Part shown: positions 62,825-64,000 of the stretch, piece after piece | Position numbering within the stretch: position 1 is the first letter of the stretch | Layout of the letters: each line of letters starts with the position of its first letter | Assembly: GCA_963830725.1 (NCBI GenBank) | Contig: CAWHNO010000002.1 | Span: 310,001 to 374,000 of the forward strand | Length of the DNA: 64,000 nucleotides | DNA from: DASSUW01 sp963830725 | Lineage (GTDB): Bacteria; Actinomycetota; Thermoleophilia; Solirubrobacterales; Solirubrobacteraceae | Reading direction: 5' to 3' | Notes under the pieces: model-generated | Databases searched by the model: none | Told to the model about the DNA's origin: nothing | The model's input: only the letters and a program-made list of their open reading frames with translations | Made by a program: the position numbers and the translations under genes

Positions 62825-63453
62825 GTGGCGAGGATCACGTCGGCGGTGAGGAAGTCAACCACGCGGTCTGCGCCCGCGAGCGTCGCCTCGGTGCCGGCCA
62901 CGCGAACGACGCCGATCGTGACCATGCCCGCCGCCAGGCCCGCCTGCACACCGGGCGGGCTGTCCTCGATCACGACGCACTCGTCCGGCGGCACGCCGAG
63001 CCGCTCGGCCGCGAGCAGGAACATGTCGGGCGCGGGCTTGCCGTTGGCGACCTCGTCGCCCGCCACGATCACGTCGAAGGCATCGAGCAGGCCTGCGCGC
63101 CGCAGCGTGCGGTGCAACCGCTCGTGCGGGCTCGAGGACGCGACTCCCACCGGGACGCCACGGGCGCGCAGCTCGCGCGCGGCGGTCACCGCGTCGTCGA
63201 ACGGCGCCAGCTCGCGGTCGATCAGCGCGAACAGCTCAGCCGAGAACTCGGTCCAGAACGGCTCGGCGGCGGGCAGCTCCACACGCTCGGCGAAGTACGC
63301 GTGCACGCGCGGGTACGGGAGCCCGACCGACGCCTCGGCGTCCTCGTCGGTCAGCTCGTAGCCGTGCACCGCCAGCGCGCGCTCCCACGCGCTGCGGGCC
63401 AGCGGCTCGGAGTCCACCAGCGTGCCGTCGCAGTCGAAGATCACCGCGGTCAT
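62821..63453 (-). CDS. HAD-family hydrolase (beta-phosphoglucomutase/phosphatase type)
   Basis: A 210-residue subfamily IA HAD enzyme. Motif I VIFDCDGTLVDSEP, motif II VGVASSSPHERLHRTLRRAGL, Lys in NGKPAPDMFLLAAERLGV and acidic motif IV VIEDSPPGVQAGLAAGM are intact. The sequence is close to sugar-phosphate phosphatases and beta-phosphoglucomutases. It is between an alcohol dehydrogenase and DUF4432 in a minus-strand operon. Confidence 0.93.
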   Translation of the reverse strand: MTAVIFDCDGTLVDSEPLARSAWERALAVHGYELTDEDAEASVGLPYPRVHAYFAERVELPAAEPFWTEFSAELFALIDRELAPFDDAVTAARELRARGVPVGVASSSPHERLHRTLRRAGLLDAFDVIVAGDEVANGKPAPDMFLLAAERLGVPPDECVVIEDSPPGVQAGLAAGMVTIGVVRVAGTEATLAGADRVVDFLTADVILAT

Positions 63454-64000
63454 CGCGGGTCCAGCACGAACTTGACGCCCTCGCCGGCGCGCGAGGCCTC
63501 GAACGCCCGCCGCCAGTCGCGCAGCGGGACGATCTCGGTCACGAGCGGCCTGAGCCGGACCGAGCCGGCACGCAGCAGCACCGTCGCTTGCCGCCACGAG
63601 ACGGGGTTGGAGGCGAAACCGGCGGTCACCGTCAGCTCGTGGAAGCAGATGAGGTCGTAGGGGATCGTCACATCGGCCCCGCGCAGGCCCATCTGGACGA
63701 TCCGCCCGCGCGGCCGGGCGGCGCGCAGCGCGTCGGTTATGCCGGCGCCGGCCCCCGAGCACTCGATCACCACGTCCGCCTCGGGCGGCGGCCCGGCGAC
63801 CGAGGTCTCGAACCCGAGCTCCTCGGCCAGTGCGAGCCGGGCGCCGTCACGCTCGGTGCCGCGCACCGTCACGTCGCGCGCGGAGGTCGCCGCCACCTGG
63901 GCCGCGATCAGCCCGATCGCGCCCGGTCCGATGACCAGGACCTCGTCCGTGCGCCGGACCCTGGGCGGGTCGAGCAGCGAGTTGCACACGCACGCGAGCG
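63450..64000 (-). CDS. zinc-type alcohol/polyol dehydrogenase, C-terminal part
   Basis: The gene runs off the right edge; about 183 codons are visible. The Rossmann motif VLVIGPGAIGLIAAQVA, GTERDGARLALAEELGF, DVVIECSGAGAGI and the substrate-loop GRIVQMGLRGADVTIPYDLICFHELTVTAGFASNPVSW match medium-chain zinc dehydrogenases such as sorbitol or threonine dehydrogenase. The zinc-binding N-terminal half lies outside. It overlaps the HAD gene (ATGA) and would oxidise a polyol or sugar. Confidence 0.9.
   Translation of the reverse strand, partial: LACVCNSLLDPPRVRRTDEVLVIGPGAIGLIAAQVAATSARDVTVRGTERDGARLALAEELGFETSVAGPPPEADVVIECSGAGAGITDALRAARPRGRIVQMGLRGADVTIPYDLICFHELTVTAGFASNPVSWRQATVLLRAGSVRLRPLVTEIVPLRDWRRAFEASRAGEGVKFVLDPR

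Overview
The window is about 70% G+C, bacterial, and gene-dense on both strands. GTG and TTG starts and ATGA/GTGA stop-start overlaps are common. Gene content points to a high-GC actinobacterial lineage, most likely Thermoleophilia/Solirubrobacterales (Conexibacter-like): the rpmE-DUF1385-prfA-prmC-sua5-glyA...wecA order, an Rpf-type cell-wall enzyme behind a c-di-AMP riboswitch, a GH57/methyltransferase pair, and fatty-acid and methylmalonyl-CoA genes. The lineage call is an inference from gene content. No rRNA, tRNA, CRISPR array or prophage was seen.

Layout. 1-7.8 kb: a translation and cell-envelope block (wecA partial, glyA, sua5, prmC, prfA, DUF1385, rpmE; minus strand) with a kinase and a LysE exporter between wecA and glyA. 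8-15 kb: a secreted BNR-repeat protein followed by a sugar ABC transporter (permease, lipoprotein, ATPase, permease). 15-19.4 kb: electron-transfer flavoprotein genes (ETF-QO, etfA, etfB), then a TetR/SMR efflux pair with its operator. 19.4-26 kb: an arabinose-type operon (secreted mutarotase, L-arabinose isomerase, RbsC/RbsA-like ABC parts, Tat lipoprotein) behind a LacI-type operator, with a divergent aldo/keto reductase. 26-31 kb: the small and large methylmalonyl-CoA mutase subunits in separate places, a membrane-anchored RHH protein, a cupredoxin and an ABC exporter remnant. 31-39.5 kb: a glucuronyl C5-epimerase homologue, a selenium-binding-protein operon (with a 36-residue membrane peptide, TetR and a hydrolase-glycosyltransferase fusion), and a CocE-like peptidase. 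39.5-46 kb: acyl-CoA dehydrogenases, thiolase, leucyl aminopeptidase, TauE exporter. 46-53.8 kb: membrane protein, DUF427, alditol oxidase, MeaB, acetyltransferase, a proline racemase/ornithine cyclodeaminase pair, CBS protein. 53.9-59.3 kb: Rpf with riboswitch, GH57 and methyltransferase, LON-domain protein, ankyrin protein, DsrE and TusA. 59.3-64 kb: two facing sugar-catabolism operons around a HutC-type GntR regulator with matching GTCTAGAC sites.

Three kinds of palindromic element sit between or inside genes. Family A (two copies, ~220-260 bp) has inverted-repeat arms around two hairpins whose stems differ completely between copies but whose loops keep CATAC or a close variant. Family B (two copies) has the ends expected of an IS630/Tc1-type miniature element inserted at CTAG, and it lies exactly on stop codons without destroying them. 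Family C is a 59-bp REP-like palindrome that forms the first codons of sua5.

About 50 one-base indels, nearly all insertions, break otherwise well-conserved genes. Where a gene is given as one feature across indels, the reading frame was joined by matching the family sequence, and the total length modulo 3 agrees with the indels counted. They look like residual sequencing errors, clustered at 7.9-15 kb and 33-38 kb, rather than true pseudogenes.
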